This document shows, in pieces, positions 40,155-48,996 of a DNA stretch of 64,000 nucleotides; position 1 is the first letter of the stretch; every line of letters starts with the position of its first letter. The notes under the pieces are model-generated. The model was not told the origin of the DNA. It searched no databases and was given only the letters and a program-made list of their open reading frames with translations. A program made the translations under genes and the position numbers. This DNA is from Paraburkholderia acidisoli (GTDB lineage: Bacteria; Pseudomonadota; Gammaproteobacteria; Burkholderiales; Burkholderiaceae). The stretch is taken from positions 62,001 through 126,000 of the forward strand of contig NZ_CP046917.1 of the NCBI RefSeq assembly GCF_009789675.1, given 5' to 3'.

Positions 40155-41572
40155 CCGCGCCGGGACAGTATGAGGCGCTTGATGCAGAGGCGTTGCTGGA
40201 CCAACACAATCGTCGCGTGGCGCTCATCCGGCAGGCGGCCAACGAGGCGCGCGACGAGGACTACTGCACGCGCTGGCGTGACGTTCTCGTGCGTTGCGCC
40301 GCGTGGTTCTCGAGCCTTCCGTATTCGCCGACGCTCTACCGTGAGCCCGCCGGGGCGTTCCGGTGCACGGTCGAGACGGCCTTCTATGCGATGCGGCTGG
40401 CCGGGGGGCAGAAGTTCGGCACCAGTCTCCCGTCGGAAAAGCGGCGCGTGATCGAGCCGCAGTACAACCATGCAGTGTTTCTCGCCGCGGTGTGCTCCGG
40501 GCTTGACGAGCCTTACCGGCACTTCATCGTGACGCGCAAAAGCGACCGGGCGCAGTGGAACCCGGCCGGTCACGGCGCACTGGGTCCGTGGCTCGCTGGC
40601 AGTACCTATGCCTTGCACCGGCGCGATACGCCGTTGCCGGTCGAGCGCATGCGCACGGCGCTGTTCGCGCAGAACCTGATCGAGCAGTCGCTGCTGGCCG
40701 GATACGAAGCCTCCGTGCTCTCGGAGCTTTTTGGGGCGATCAATCCGGTCGACCGGCCACAGGGCAACGAATCGCTGGTGCACAAGGTCGTGCGCCAGGC
40801 CGTCGGTGTCGCGGCCGATTTTGACCGCAAGGCACAGCAGGGCGTATTCGAGCCAGTCCACTATGCGGTTCCGACCGCCGTCCAGGTCGCGGCGGCTGTG
40901 CAGCCCGCGCCGGCAACCGCAGCCTCTCCCTCAGCCGCGCCGGCGACGGAACCCGCAAACGTGCAGCCGCCGCCGGCTGCAACTGTGAGTGCAGCCGTCT
41001 TGCAGACCGCCGCACCGGATGCGCCGGTGCCCGGGCAAGCGATGCCGTCTACATCACCGGCGGCCGCCGCCGAAGGCGAAGGAGCAGCGGCCGTGAAGCT
41101 CTCCACGGGGCCGGCCGACACCGAGCCTGCGAATGGGGGAGTGGACGCGACCGCAAGCGCCAGCGAGCCCGGGAGAGGGGCATCGAAGCATGATCCGCAA
41201 CTCGGGCTGCCGTTTGCAGGAGACATAACGCCTCCGCCCCCCGTGGATCCCTCGGCCATGCGCGTGCCGACTTCACGTGTCGAGACGGCCGCGCCGCCGG
41301 CGGCCTTCGACGAGGTGCTCCAGGGGATGCCGAACATGATCCGCGACTTCTTCAGGGCGTTGCGCGAGGACGTCGCAACAGGAAAGTCGAAAGTCGAATG
41401 GACGGATAAGGGACTGGCGATCTCGAAGCGCCTTGTCGGCAGCTTCGGCGTCGCGAGCGACACCCTCGTTGAACACCTTCGCCGCCGTGGGCTGGTCGTC
41501 TCGAACGTGCAGACCGAGATCGTGCTGGCGGTGCGCGCCGGAGAGCTGATTCTGGAGCGCGCTGACGCATGA
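40151..41572 (+). CDS. TraI_2-domain (MobH relaxase-like) protein with lost metal ligands
   Basis: 473 residues. The N-terminal 220 residues follow the TraI_2 relaxase domain (LPYSPTLYREPAGAFRCTVETAFYAMRLA, YNHAVFLAAVCSGLDEP, WNPAGHGALGPWLAGS), and the C-terminus follows TraI_2_C (FFRALREDVATGKSKVEW, FGVASDTLVEHLRRRGLVV). A long Pro/Ala linker joins them. MobH enzymes carry a GGL-x-RHS-type His and an HD pair; here these positions read GAFRCTV and CSGLDEP, so the usual metal site is absent. It is coupled to TraD, the MobH partner in related systems. It may be a non-catalytic transfer protein. Confidence 0.75.
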   Translation: MTAPGQYEALDAEALLDQHNRRVALIRQAANEARDEDYCTRWRDVLVRCAAWFSSLPYSPTLYREPAGAFRCTVETAFYAMRLAGGQKFGTSLPSEKRRVIEPQYNHAVFLAAVCSGLDEPYRHFIVTRKSDRAQWNPAGHGALGPWLAGSTYALHRRDTPLPVERMRTALFAQNLIEQSLLAGYEASVLSELFGAINPVDRPQGNESLVHKVVRQAVGVAADFDRKAQQGVFEPVHYAVPTAVQVAAAVQPAPATAASPSAAPATEPANVQPPPAATVSAAVLQTAAPDAPVPGQAMPSTSPAAAAEGEGAAAVKLSTGPADTEPANGGVDATASASEPGRGASKHDPQLGLPFAGDITPPPPVDPSAMRVPTSRVETAAPPAAFDEVLQGMPNMIRDFFRALREDVATGKSKVEWTDKGLAISKRLVGSFGVASDTLVEHLRRRGLVVSNVQTEIVLAVRAGELILERADA

Positions 41573-43449
41573 ACGCGATCACAGGGTATATCAACCATTT
41601 CCGTCCGGTCTACGAAACGCGGGCGTGGCTCGTCTGGCTGCTGGCGTTTGTCCTGCTGCCAGTCTCGGGGATGCCTGACTGGTGGGCGTTCGAACTGCTC
41701 ATCCTCGCGGCGGCAATGCTGCGTGGCACTCAGGTCTGGAAAGCCCTGCGTTTCCGCATGGCGATATCGACCAAGTGGCTCTCCACGCTGCCCGTATCGA
41801 GACTGTTCGCGCTGCAGAAGAAGATGCGGGCGGAGTCGAACTCGATGTATCTCGGCACAGGGTTCGAATGGACCCAGAAGCACTGCCAGATCGCGCACGA
41901 CATCCTTCGCATGCCCACGACCGACATTCCGGGGTTGCCGAAGTGGCTCGGGAAGACGCGCCACGGCCGGCAGATCGAGGAAGCGATCGAAAAGATCTTC
42001 GCGCCGGCCGACAGCATCCGGGACCGCGAGCCGCAGGGCGTGTCGTGGATTCATGGCATGGAGCCGGACAAGGTGACGGTGCCGTTCCACTACAAGGCGA
42101 TGGGCGCGCACACCGCGGTCGGCGGCACGACGGGCGCGGGTAAGACCCGCACGTACGAGGTGATCTCGACGCAGGTCATTCATCTGGGCGACGTACTGAT
42201 CGTCATCGACCCGAAGAACGACAAGGACTGGAAGGCGCGCGTGGAGCGCGAATGCGCGCGCGCGGGGCGCAAGTTCCTCTATTTCAGCCAGGCCAAGCCG
42301 CTGGAATCGATACGCCTGAATCCGCTGGAGAACTGGTCGCAGCCGTCGGAAATTCCCGGCCGCATCGCGCAGCTCATGGAAGAGGGGCCGTTTCGTGATT
42401 TCGCGTTCCTGTTCATCGACCGCGCGGTCAAGGGCGAGCTGTATGTCGGTGACAAGCCTAACCTGCGCTCGATCCTGAAGTACGCCCAGGCTGGCGTCGC
42501 CATCCTTCTTGAGCGTAGTCTCACCCGCTTTTTCCAGGATGCGGGGCTCACCAACTGGGAGGAGCTCGTTGCCACGACCATTAACCAGATTGGCGGCCGC
42601 CCCGGCAGCGTGACGCCCGTGGACGCGATGGCGCTGCTCTACAACGAGCGGTTTGCCCGCCACGACCACGGGAACGAGGCCATTGATGGCCTGATCGCCA
42701 CGCATACGCACGATCGTGACCATTACACGCGCGTGATCGCGTCGGTGATGCCGCTGCTCCAGATGCTGGCCACCGGGGAGACCGGGCTCATGCTCGCACC
42801 CAAGGTCGACGACTTCGAGGACGAGCGCGAAATCTGGGACATCGATCGCATCATCAAGCAGAAGGCCGTGCTCTACATGGGCTTCGACTCGTTGTCGAAT
42901 TCGATCGTCCAGAAGGCCATCGCGTCCATGGTGCTGGCGGACGTGGCTGCCGTGTGCGGTGCGATCTACAACTTCTACAAGGAAACGCCCGACGTCGTGC
43001 TGATGATCGACGAGGTGGCCGAGGCGATCAACGAACAGGTCATCCAGATCCTCAACAAGGGCCGCGGCGCGGGCTTCAAGGCGTTTGTGGCGTTCCAGAC
43101 GCGTTCCGACCTCGAAGCGAAGCTCGGCAATGCTTCCAAGATGCTTCAGGTTTTGGGCAATCTCAACAACCAGATCATCCTAAGATTGGAAGACACCGAC
43201 ACCGCGAAGTGGTTCTCGGAAAAGGTAGGGGACACCGTCATCCGCAACATCCAGGTATCGGGCGGCACAAGTCGTGGCAGCGAGGGGCATCTGGGCGAGT
43301 TCAACGGAAGCATCACACGCTCGCTGCAGCAGGAGACCGCACCGCTCATCCCGACCGCGCTGATCCAGCGTCTTCCCAACCTTCAGTACTTCCTGCGTAT
43401 CTCCGGTGGCGCGGTGTATCAGGGCCGTATTCCAATCCTTCAGGGCTAA
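41569..43449 (+). CDS. traD: TraD/VirD4-type coupling protein
   Basis: 626 residues. Two N-terminal hydrophobic segments anchor it. The ATPase domain has Walker A GGTTGAGKT (185-193) and Walker B VVLMIDEVAE (about 475-484), followed by FVAFQTRSDLEAKLG. The type resembles TraD of MobH-class elements (SXT/R391 style). It feeds the transferred DNA into the secretion channel. Its start overlaps the TraI_2-domain gene by four bases. Confidence 0.9.
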   Translation: MNAITGYINHFRPVYETRAWLVWLLAFVLLPVSGMPDWWAFELLILAAAMLRGTQVWKALRFRMAISTKWLSTLPVSRLFALQKKMRAESNSMYLGTGFEWTQKHCQIAHDILRMPTTDIPGLPKWLGKTRHGRQIEEAIEKIFAPADSIRDREPQGVSWIHGMEPDKVTVPFHYKAMGAHTAVGGTTGAGKTRTYEVISTQVIHLGDVLIVIDPKNDKDWKARVERECARAGRKFLYFSQAKPLESIRLNPLENWSQPSEIPGRIAQLMEEGPFRDFAFLFIDRAVKGELYVGDKPNLRSILKYAQAGVAILLERSLTRFFQDAGLTNWEELVATTINQIGGRPGSVTPVDAMALLYNERFARHDHGNEAIDGLIATHTHDRDHYTRVIASVMPLLQMLATGETGLMLAPKVDDFEDEREIWDIDRIIKQKAVLYMGFDSLSNSIVQKAIASMVLADVAAVCGAIYNFYKETPDVVLMIDEVAEAINEQVIQILNKGRGAGFKAFVAFQTRSDLEAKLGNASKMLQVLGNLNNQIILRLEDTDTAKWFSEKVGDTVIRNIQVSGGTSRGSEGHLGEFNGSITRSLQQETAPLIPTALIQRLPNLQYFLRISGGAVYQGRIPILQG

Positions 43450-43462
43450 ATCCAGCAAACAC

Positions 43463-43984
43463 ATGAATTCGACCGTGTTCAAGAAAATCATCCGTGAAAA
43501 CAGGCTGTCGTCGCGGCTCGTGCCCGTCTTTACCCTCGCCCCCGAGCTCGAGCTGGCGTGCACGCGCCTGGCCGATTTCATCGGCGAGCGTTTCGTGGGG
43601 GAACGGGAGCCACTCCTTCGCGAAATGCTCGAAGACGGCCTCGACGCGTACAAGCGGGTACGCAAGACTGGCGAGCCGCACGTCGCGTTCATGCGCGGGC
43701 TGTTCCAGCGCGCGCATCTGCTGTACGCGCGTCGCTACGTTGCGCGCGAGGGAGACCGCGTGCACGTCTGGTCCCCGATGTTCGAGGCTGTCACAGAGTT
43801 CGAAGCGCGTTATGGAGAGGGTGTGACGGAAATGATCGACGAGGCCTGCCCGGAGCGGATCACGCCGAAAACCGCTGCCTTCCAGCTCGCCGCGCGGGCA
43901 TTGAACGGCGAAAGCTTCCGTCTCTACTTCGAGGACTACGATGTCGCTCACGACTACGCTGATCTCGAAGCTGTCGGGGCTTGA
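43463..43984 (+). CDS. Transfer-operon protein of unknown function
   Basis: 173 residues from the ATG at 43463, soluble, helical, acidic. Segments: LAPELELACTRLADFIGERFVGEREPLLREMLEDGLDAY and LYARRYVAREGDRVHVWSPMFEAVTEFEARYG. It lies 13 bases after traD and overlaps the next gene, so it belongs to the transfer operon. No family recognised. Confidence 0.6.
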   Translation: MNSTVFKKIIRENRLSSRLVPVFTLAPELELACTRLADFIGERFVGEREPLLREMLEDGLDAYKRVRKTGEPHVAFMRGLFQRAHLLYARRYVAREGDRVHVWSPMFEAVTEFEARYGEGVTEMIDEACPERITPKTAAFQLAARALNGESFRLYFEDYDVAHDYADLEAVGA

Positions 43985-44201
43985 CGAGATCGATGCGAGG
44001 CGCATCATGCTGTCGGTGCGCGCGCAGGACGATCTGACCGCCATGCCGCCCGCGGAGTTTCGCGGCGGGCGATCTGCGCGTGCGTGGGCACTGGCGGTTG
44101 TGATGGCCCGAAATCCGGTGCGATTCTGGATCGGGCTGGCGGGTCTGCTGGTGTTCCCGGCGTATCTGATCTTCCAGGTCGGAGCGTGGATCCATGGCTA
44201 G
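43941..44201 (+). CDS. Small membrane protein of the transfer operon
   Basis: 86 residues with one hydrophobic segment near the C-terminus (PVRFWIGLAGLLVFPAYLIFQVGAW). The N-terminal part has EIDARRIMLSVRAQDDLTAMPPAEF. Start and end overlap neighbouring genes, which supports co-translation. No family recognised. Confidence 0.6.
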   Translation: MSLTTTLISKLSGLDEIDARRIMLSVRAQDDLTAMPPAEFRGGRSARAWALAVVMARNPVRFWIGLAGLLVFPAYLIFQVGAWIHG

Positions 44202-44799
44202 CGGGAGCCGCTTCGTCAGCCATGTTAAATGGTGGTTTATCGTGCTTCCGCTGCTCGCGTGCGTGATTCTCCCGGCCGTGCCCGATCGCGCGCTCTTTGA
44301 GATCAGCGACGCGGAATCGCAGTCGGTGGCACACGCACTTGGCGACGATCGCGCAGCGGCGGCAGTTGACGCAACGAACGCGTCGTTCCGGCGCATGTTT
44401 GTCAACACGGGGGCGGTGCAGGCGACGCTTGACGCAGGCGGTGACGACGAGCTCGACGCCGACGGCATGCACAGTTTCGCGCGGACGTGGGCCCGGCAGT
44501 TCTGGATGCTCGTCTACCGAGTGATTTATCGGGCGGTCGTGATGCATACGTGGCTGGTGGGAATCCTGCTGCTTTGCATCGCTGCAACCGTCGACGGCGC
44601 TGTACGACGCAAGATCCGGGCGGCGGCGGCTGGCTTCGCCAGTCCCTTGAAATTTCATCTGGCTGTCCATGCGCTGCTGGTGACAGCAGGCATCGCCTTC
44701 GTTGTGCTTCTTCTACCCGTGCCGCTTGTTGCGCAAAGCTGGACCGCGCTCGCGGTGTTGCTGCCGCTGCTGCTGTGGGTCGCCAACTCGTCGACGTGA
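44194..44799 (+). CDS. DUF4400 family membrane protein
   Basis: 201 residues: one membrane segment near the N-terminus (WWFIVLPLLACVILPAV), a periplasmic stretch, then about three more (MHTWLVGILLLCIAATVDG, LKFHLAVHALLVTAGIAFVVLLL, LAVLLPLLLWVAN). This fits DUF4400, found in transfer regions of MobH-type integrative elements and plasmids. It supports a MobH-class origin for the operon. A terminator follows. Confidence 0.75.
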   Translation: MASGSRFVSHVKWWFIVLPLLACVILPAVPDRALFEISDAESQSVAHALGDDRAAAAVDATNASFRRMFVNTGAVQATLDAGGDDELDADGMHSFARTWARQFWMLVYRVIYRAVVMHTWLVGILLLCIAATVDGAVRRKIRAAAAGFASPLKFHLAVHALLVTAGIAFVVLLLPVPLVAQSWTALAVLLPLLLWVANSST

Positions 44800-44834
44800 C
44801 ACGGTAGTTGCCGTCGTTATCGATCTCGTTCCGG

Positions 44835-44861
44835 AAAGCTCGCGAATTTCGCGAGCTTTTT
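44835..44861 (+). terminator. Rho-independent terminator of the transfer operon
   Basis: AAAGCTCGCGAA-T-TTCGCGAGCTTT followed by TT. Its left part (GGAAAGCTC) and the downstream GGCGCAGGCGACTG resemble the three hairpin repeats, but the CAAAAAGTG loop is missing. Confidence 0.75.
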
Positions 44862-45046
44862 GCGTTTTGGGGCGCAGGCGACTGCGCCACGCACGGCGAT
44901 CGTGCTGGCGAACGATGTCGCGGCCGCCGCTCCGATCCACAAAGGCGCTTTAATCTGCCGCGTTTTCGCGGTCCCCGATGACGCAAGGTCGCAACAATAG
45001 GAGGTGCCGCGCGCTGGTGCGCGTGCAATTTCCTCAGGATCGACCC

Positions 45047-45904
45047 ATGAGCACCCTCAACGAAGAGACGACTAAGATCGATGCGGCAGGCAGCAATAAT
45101 CCGGCGGTTGCGTCCGCCGCCCCGGCTGGCCTGGACGACAATCGCGCGGTGACCGATGGCGCGGACGATCACGAACTCGAAGACGAACTGCAGCGTATGG
45201 AAAGCGACGCTGCGACGCTGCATCGCGAGGGCATGATCTCCGAAAGTGAGGCGGACGAAAAGCGCGAACAGGTCGCACGCACGCGCAAGCTTTTCCGCGA
45301 ACTGCCACCGGCCGAGCGTGCGGCGATCATCCGCCGGCGCCGCGAGATCGGGCGCATCCTGCTGGACCGGCAGCTCACGGGCGCGGCCATCGTGCCTGCG
45401 GCGGTCCGTCTGAACCATACGCGCCTGCGCCCGCTCTTCGAACAGTGGTGGCCGTACCTTAACCGCATGAGCATCAACATGCAGCGTTTCGGCCGCTCGA
45501 CCTTCGGCGAGCAGGACATGTCCACGGTCAACGCGTTCTTCGACAAGCAGCTCGACGGCCTTGAAGCCTACGTGACCGAGCAGTTTGAAGTGTCGGAGAG
45601 CTTTCGCGAGCGCACGAAGCGCGAGATGGTGGGGCGTGGCGACATCGTGTTCGAGCCGTCGGTGACCAAGCCGTCGCTCGCGATCGAGGTGGAGGCGTAT
45701 TCGCGCTTTTCTATGCGCCTGCTGTCCGTCATCACGCGCTTTGACCGCGTGATGGACCACTTCGACTTTCTCGTGTGGAACGGCGTACGCGACCAGGGCG
45801 ACGTCGACGAGGAGGTTGGGCGCTTCCTGCGCAAGTTCCATCCGGTCGGCGTGCGCGGGTATATGACCCATCTGCGCCTGATGACAACGGTTCGCGCGAT
45901 CTAG
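45047..45904 (+). CDS. DUF1845/AcaB-like protein of mobile elements
   Basis: 285 residues. A charged N-terminus leads to a helical domain: GREIGRILL-like helix, NHTRLRPLFEQWWPYLNRMSINMQRFG, FEPSVTKPSLAIEVEAYSRFSMRLLSVITRFDRVMDHFDFLVWNG, then a C-terminal YMTHLRLMTTVR. The 'F-S-x-RLL-x-x-x-x-DR' segment and length fit the DUF1845/AcaB-like group common on integrative elements, but I am only moderately sure. An in-frame GTG at 45017 after AGGAGG is an alternative start. Helicase gene follows after ten bases. Confidence 0.5.
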   Translation: MSTLNEETTKIDAAGSNNPAVASAAPAGLDDNRAVTDGADDHELEDELQRMESDAATLHREGMISESEADEKREQVARTRKLFRELPPAERAAIIRRRREIGRILLDRQLTGAAIVPAAVRLNHTRLRPLFEQWWPYLNRMSINMQRFGRSTFGEQDMSTVNAFFDKQLDGLEAYVTEQFEVSESFRERTKREMVGRGDIVFEPSVTKPSLAIEVEAYSRFSMRLLSVITRFDRVMDHFDFLVWNGVRDQGDVDEEVGRFLRKFHPVGVRGYMTHLRLMTTVRAI

Positions 45905-45914
45905 GCGCCCGGCT

Positions 45915-47624
45915 ATGCTTGAGGGGCTGAATCCGCAGCAGCTGGAGGTGGCGCAGGCGCGGCGGCATTGTCTGGCCGTTGCCTGTCCGGGCGCGGGCAA
46001 GACGAAGACCATCGCGGCCAAGGCGGCGGCACTGCTCGCGGAACCCGGCGCGCGCGTCGGCGCCGTGACATTCAGCAAGGACGCTGCGATTGAATTGCGG
46101 GATCGCATTCTCAAGCTGGCGGGCGCGGGTGCGAAAACTCGCCTCGTGGCGGGCACATTCCATTCGCTCGGATTCCGGCAGATCCAGAAGTCGGGGCGCA
46201 AACGCGATATCGCGTCCGACGGCGACCGGACCGGGCTGCTGATTCGCGTGCTCGCGGAAACGGGCCTGAACTGGAAAGTCGAGGAGGCTGTGCCGGTCAT
46301 CGAGCAGTTGAAGACAGGTATTACGCACGCGATCGACGGCTCGCCCGAGGCAATCCTGTATGCCGCCTACGAAGAGGCGCTCGCGCGCAACGACAAGATC
46401 GACTTTCAGGACATGCTGCGGCTGTCGATCGCCGGCATGGAGTCGGGCGACATCGAACCCTACGCGTTCACCCATCTGCTCGTTGACGAGTTCCAGGATA
46501 CCGACCCACTACAGTATCGCTGGGTCGAACTGCACGCACAGGCTGGAGCCTGCGTGACGGTCGTCGGAGACGATGACCAGAGCATCTATGGCTTTCGTGC
46601 TGCGATGGGTTATCGTGGCATGGAGGGCTTCGCCTCCAAGTTCGAAGCGCAACGCGTCATTCTCGACAGCAATTACCGGTGCCGCGCCGAAATTCTCTCG
46701 GCCGCGGACCGGTTGATCCAGCACAACACGGACCGCATCGCGAAGATCCTCTACGCGGACAGAGGCGAGGGCGGTACGATCGTCGCGCGTCGCTTTAACG
46801 ACGAGTATGACGACGCGGCGGCCGCCGTCGAAACGCTCCAACCACGACTGCACGCGGGCCAAATGTGCGCGATCCTGGCGCGCACGAACCGCGTGCTGGA
46901 CGCGATTGAGTCGGTGTGCCGCTCGTATGGCGTGAAGTACTACCGAGCCTCGGGTCGCTCGGTCCTGGATCAGCCGGAGGGCGCGCTCATGTGCAATCTC
47001 CTGCAGATCGTGCAGCGCGTGAAGCTTAATGGTCTGGATGCTGTGCTCGGCTATGCCGGCATGAGCACGCGCGACCTGACCGCGCTGCACAACGCCATGG
47101 GCGCGACGCTCGTGCAGAGACAGAAGAAAGATCTCGTCGCGCTGGGCCTGAGCGAGGAGACGGCTACGGCCTATCGTGGGTTCATGAAGCGGCTGGCGGA
47201 ATGGCAGTCGCTTTGCGAGCGGCAGTTTCATTCGTTGACGCTTGAGGGTGTGCGCGAGTGGATGATGACGTACGTGCGCAAGGAAACGGCTGAGCGAGCG
47301 CTGCAGGCCACCTACGACGTGATATCGCGCCTCAATGGCACGTTCGCGGAGCGCATCGAGTTCCTGAAGCGTGCGAACAACGAGCCTGCGGAAGACGCAC
47401 TGGTGCTCACGACAATGCACAGCTCGAAAGGGCTGGAATGGGACCACGTCTGGATCACGCGCGCCGAAGAGAACGTTGTTCCGGATCTGAAAAGTCCCGA
47501 GTCGGAAGAGCGTCGGCTGTTCTACGTCGCGATGACACGCGCGAGAGAGACGCTCGTCATCAGTTCGATTCGCAAAAATCCCGCCTCCCGCTTCATTTGT
47601 GAGGCTCAAGTCCCCGAGACATAG
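45915..47624 (+). CDS. UvrD/Rep-type (SF1A) DNA helicase
   Basis: 569 residues. Helicase motifs in order: Q motif LNPQQLEVAQ, motif I ACPGAGKTKT, motif Ia VTFSKDAA, motif II VDEFQDTD, motif III VGDDDQSIYGFRAA, motif IV ILDSNYRCR, motif V TMHSSKGLEWDHVW, motif VI RLFYVAMTRARE. It is shorter than UvrD, lacking most of the 2B insertion and the C-terminal tail. It probably unwinds plasmid DNA during replication, repair or transfer. No nuclease domain is attached. Confidence 0.93.
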   Translation: MLEGLNPQQLEVAQARRHCLAVACPGAGKTKTIAAKAAALLAEPGARVGAVTFSKDAAIELRDRILKLAGAGAKTRLVAGTFHSLGFRQIQKSGRKRDIASDGDRTGLLIRVLAETGLNWKVEEAVPVIEQLKTGITHAIDGSPEAILYAAYEEALARNDKIDFQDMLRLSIAGMESGDIEPYAFTHLLVDEFQDTDPLQYRWVELHAQAGACVTVVGDDDQSIYGFRAAMGYRGMEGFASKFEAQRVILDSNYRCRAEILSAADRLIQHNTDRIAKILYADRGEGGTIVARRFNDEYDDAAAAVETLQPRLHAGQMCAILARTNRVLDAIESVCRSYGVKYYRASGRSVLDQPEGALMCNLLQIVQRVKLNGLDAVLGYAGMSTRDLTALHNAMGATLVQRQKKDLVALGLSEETATAYRGFMKRLAEWQSLCERQFHSLTLEGVREWMMTYVRKETAERALQATYDVISRLNGTFAERIEFLKRANNEPAEDALVLTTMHSSKGLEWDHVWITRAEENVVPDLKSPESEERRLFYVAMTRARETLVISSIRKNPASRFICEAQVPET

Positions 47625-47859
47625 GATCGGGCAATAGCCGCTCTTGAAACGCCATCGATTCAATGCAAGCGAAAACGGACGGACCGATGCAATTCGGTCG
47701 TTCTCATTGATCGCACACTGTTCGTCGACCGCACGGTTGTTGGATCATGTCTCATTCGTCGACTTTTCCGACGATGTACGCCGATAAATACAGCTTGAAC
47801 CAGCTTTGTCGTAACAGTACATTTCGCGTTAATCAAGAATTCATTAACGCGGAGACGAA
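47625..47859. promoter_or_regulatory. Boundary region between plasmid backbone and metabolic cargo
   Basis: No gene. The base composition becomes more AT-rich than in the flanks. It should hold the cargo promoter and ends with a perfect inverted repeat next to the ribosome binding site. Confidence 0.45.
47825..47851. promoter_or_regulatory. Inverted repeat, probable operator of the cargo operon
   Basis: CGCGTTAAT (47825-47833) and ATTAACGCG (47843-47851) are perfect inverses nine bases apart, just before the GGAGACGAA ribosome binding site. A related CGTTA/TAACG pair lies upstream of the porin gene. The LysR protein encoded in the same module is the likely binder. Confidence 0.6.
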
Positions 47860-48996
47860 GTGAAGATCGTACGCATCACCACCCTTGCGGCCGGGCCGTA
47901 TCTGTTCACGCGCGTCGAAACCGACGACGGACTCGTCGGTCTGGGCGAAGCCGGGGATTGGGCACATCTCGACGCCGTCAACGCCGAAATCGGCCGGCTC
48001 GCACAATATTTCGTTGGCAAAGACCCCCGTCAGGTCGAGCATCACTGGCAATACACGCAACGCTCCACCTTCTTCCGAAGCTCGGTTCTGCTGAGCGCCA
48101 TCGCCTCCATCGACATCGCGTTGTGGGACCTCAAGGCCAAGGCACTGGGCGTGCCGGTGTACGAGCTTTTCGGCGGCCGCACGCGCGACAGGGTGCGCTC
48201 CTACGCCGTCGCGACCGGCGATACGCCTGATGAAATCGCGGCGTCGTGCCGTCACGTGAAGAAACTCGGCTTCGACGCGGTCCGCGTGATTCTGCCCTCG
48301 TTCAAGAGCGACACGCTCGCCGCGCGTGATCACGTTTTCAACCGCCGCGTGACTCTTGCCGTCGACAAGGTACTGGCGTGCCGTGACGCCGTCGGGCCCG
48401 ATTTCGACCTCTGCGTGGAGGCGCATCGTGCGTTTAGCGTGACCGAGGCCATTGCGATCGGCCGCGGCATCGAAGCCGCGCGGCCGTTGTTCTTCGAGGA
48501 TCCGATCGCGCCTGAAAATATCGATGCGATGGCGACCGTCGTCGCGGCTATCGGCGTGCCGGTCGCAACGGGCGAGCGCGCTGTCTCACTACCCGAATTC
48601 CAGGCACTGCTCAACGCGGGGGTCGCGGTGCTGCGTCCCGACGTCTGCGCAGTGGGCGGCCTCACGCCGGCACGGAAAGCGGCCGTGCTTGCCGAAGCAG
48701 CGGGTGCCCTCATCGCACCACACAATCCGCTCGGCCCGGTTTCGACAGCGGCGTGTCTGCAACTCGATCTGTCGTCGTCGGCGTTCCTGATCCAGGAGTT
48801 TCCGAGCTTTAACATCGAGGGCCGCGAAGACTCGATGGTCGCGACTGCGTTAGAGGTCGAGGCTGGCTATCTGATCGCGCCCGAGGCGCCCGGCATCGGC
48901 GTGACGCTTGCGGCGAACATCGAAACACGCCACCCGGCGGCGCCGCGCACGCTTACACCGGCGATCGGCTACGACGGCTCGGTGGTGGCGCGATGA
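47860..48996 (+). CDS. Mandelate racemase/enolase superfamily sugar-acid enzyme
   Basis: 378 residues, GTG start at 47860 after GGAG. The capping domain is followed by the barrel with metal-ligand segments CVEAHRAFS, LFFEDPI and VATGER, and the catalytic His in IAPHNPLGP. The VEAH...H pattern resembles dehydratases of the galactonate or mannonate kind rather than racemases. Substrate cannot be read from sequence; the linked transporter suggests an imported sugar acid. The stop overlaps the transporter start. Confidence 0.85.
   Translation: MKIVRITTLAAGPYLFTRVETDDGLVGLGEAGDWAHLDAVNAEIGRLAQYFVGKDPRQVEHHWQYTQRSTFFRSSVLLSAIASIDIALWDLKAKALGVPVYELFGGRTRDRVRSYAVATGDTPDEIAASCRHVKKLGFDAVRVILPSFKSDTLAARDHVFNRRVTLAVDKVLACRDAVGPDFDLCVEAHRAFSVTEAIAIGRGIEAARPLFFEDPIAPENIDAMATVVAAIGVPVATGERAVSLPEFQALLNAGVAVLRPDVCAVGGLTPARKAAVLAEAAGALIAPHNPLGPVSTAACLQLDLSSSAFLIQEFPSFNIEGREDSMVATALEVEAGYLIAPEAPGIGVTLAANIETRHPAAPRTLTPAIGYDGSVVAR

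Noticed and set aside
40861..42723. 620-codon open frame on the minus strand
   Set aside because: Antisense shadow of the TraI_2 and TraD genes, with no recognisable motif.
44402..46300. 632-codon open frame on the minus strand
   Set aside because: It covers DUF4400, the DUF1845-like gene and the helicase start in antisense, and would run across a terminator.
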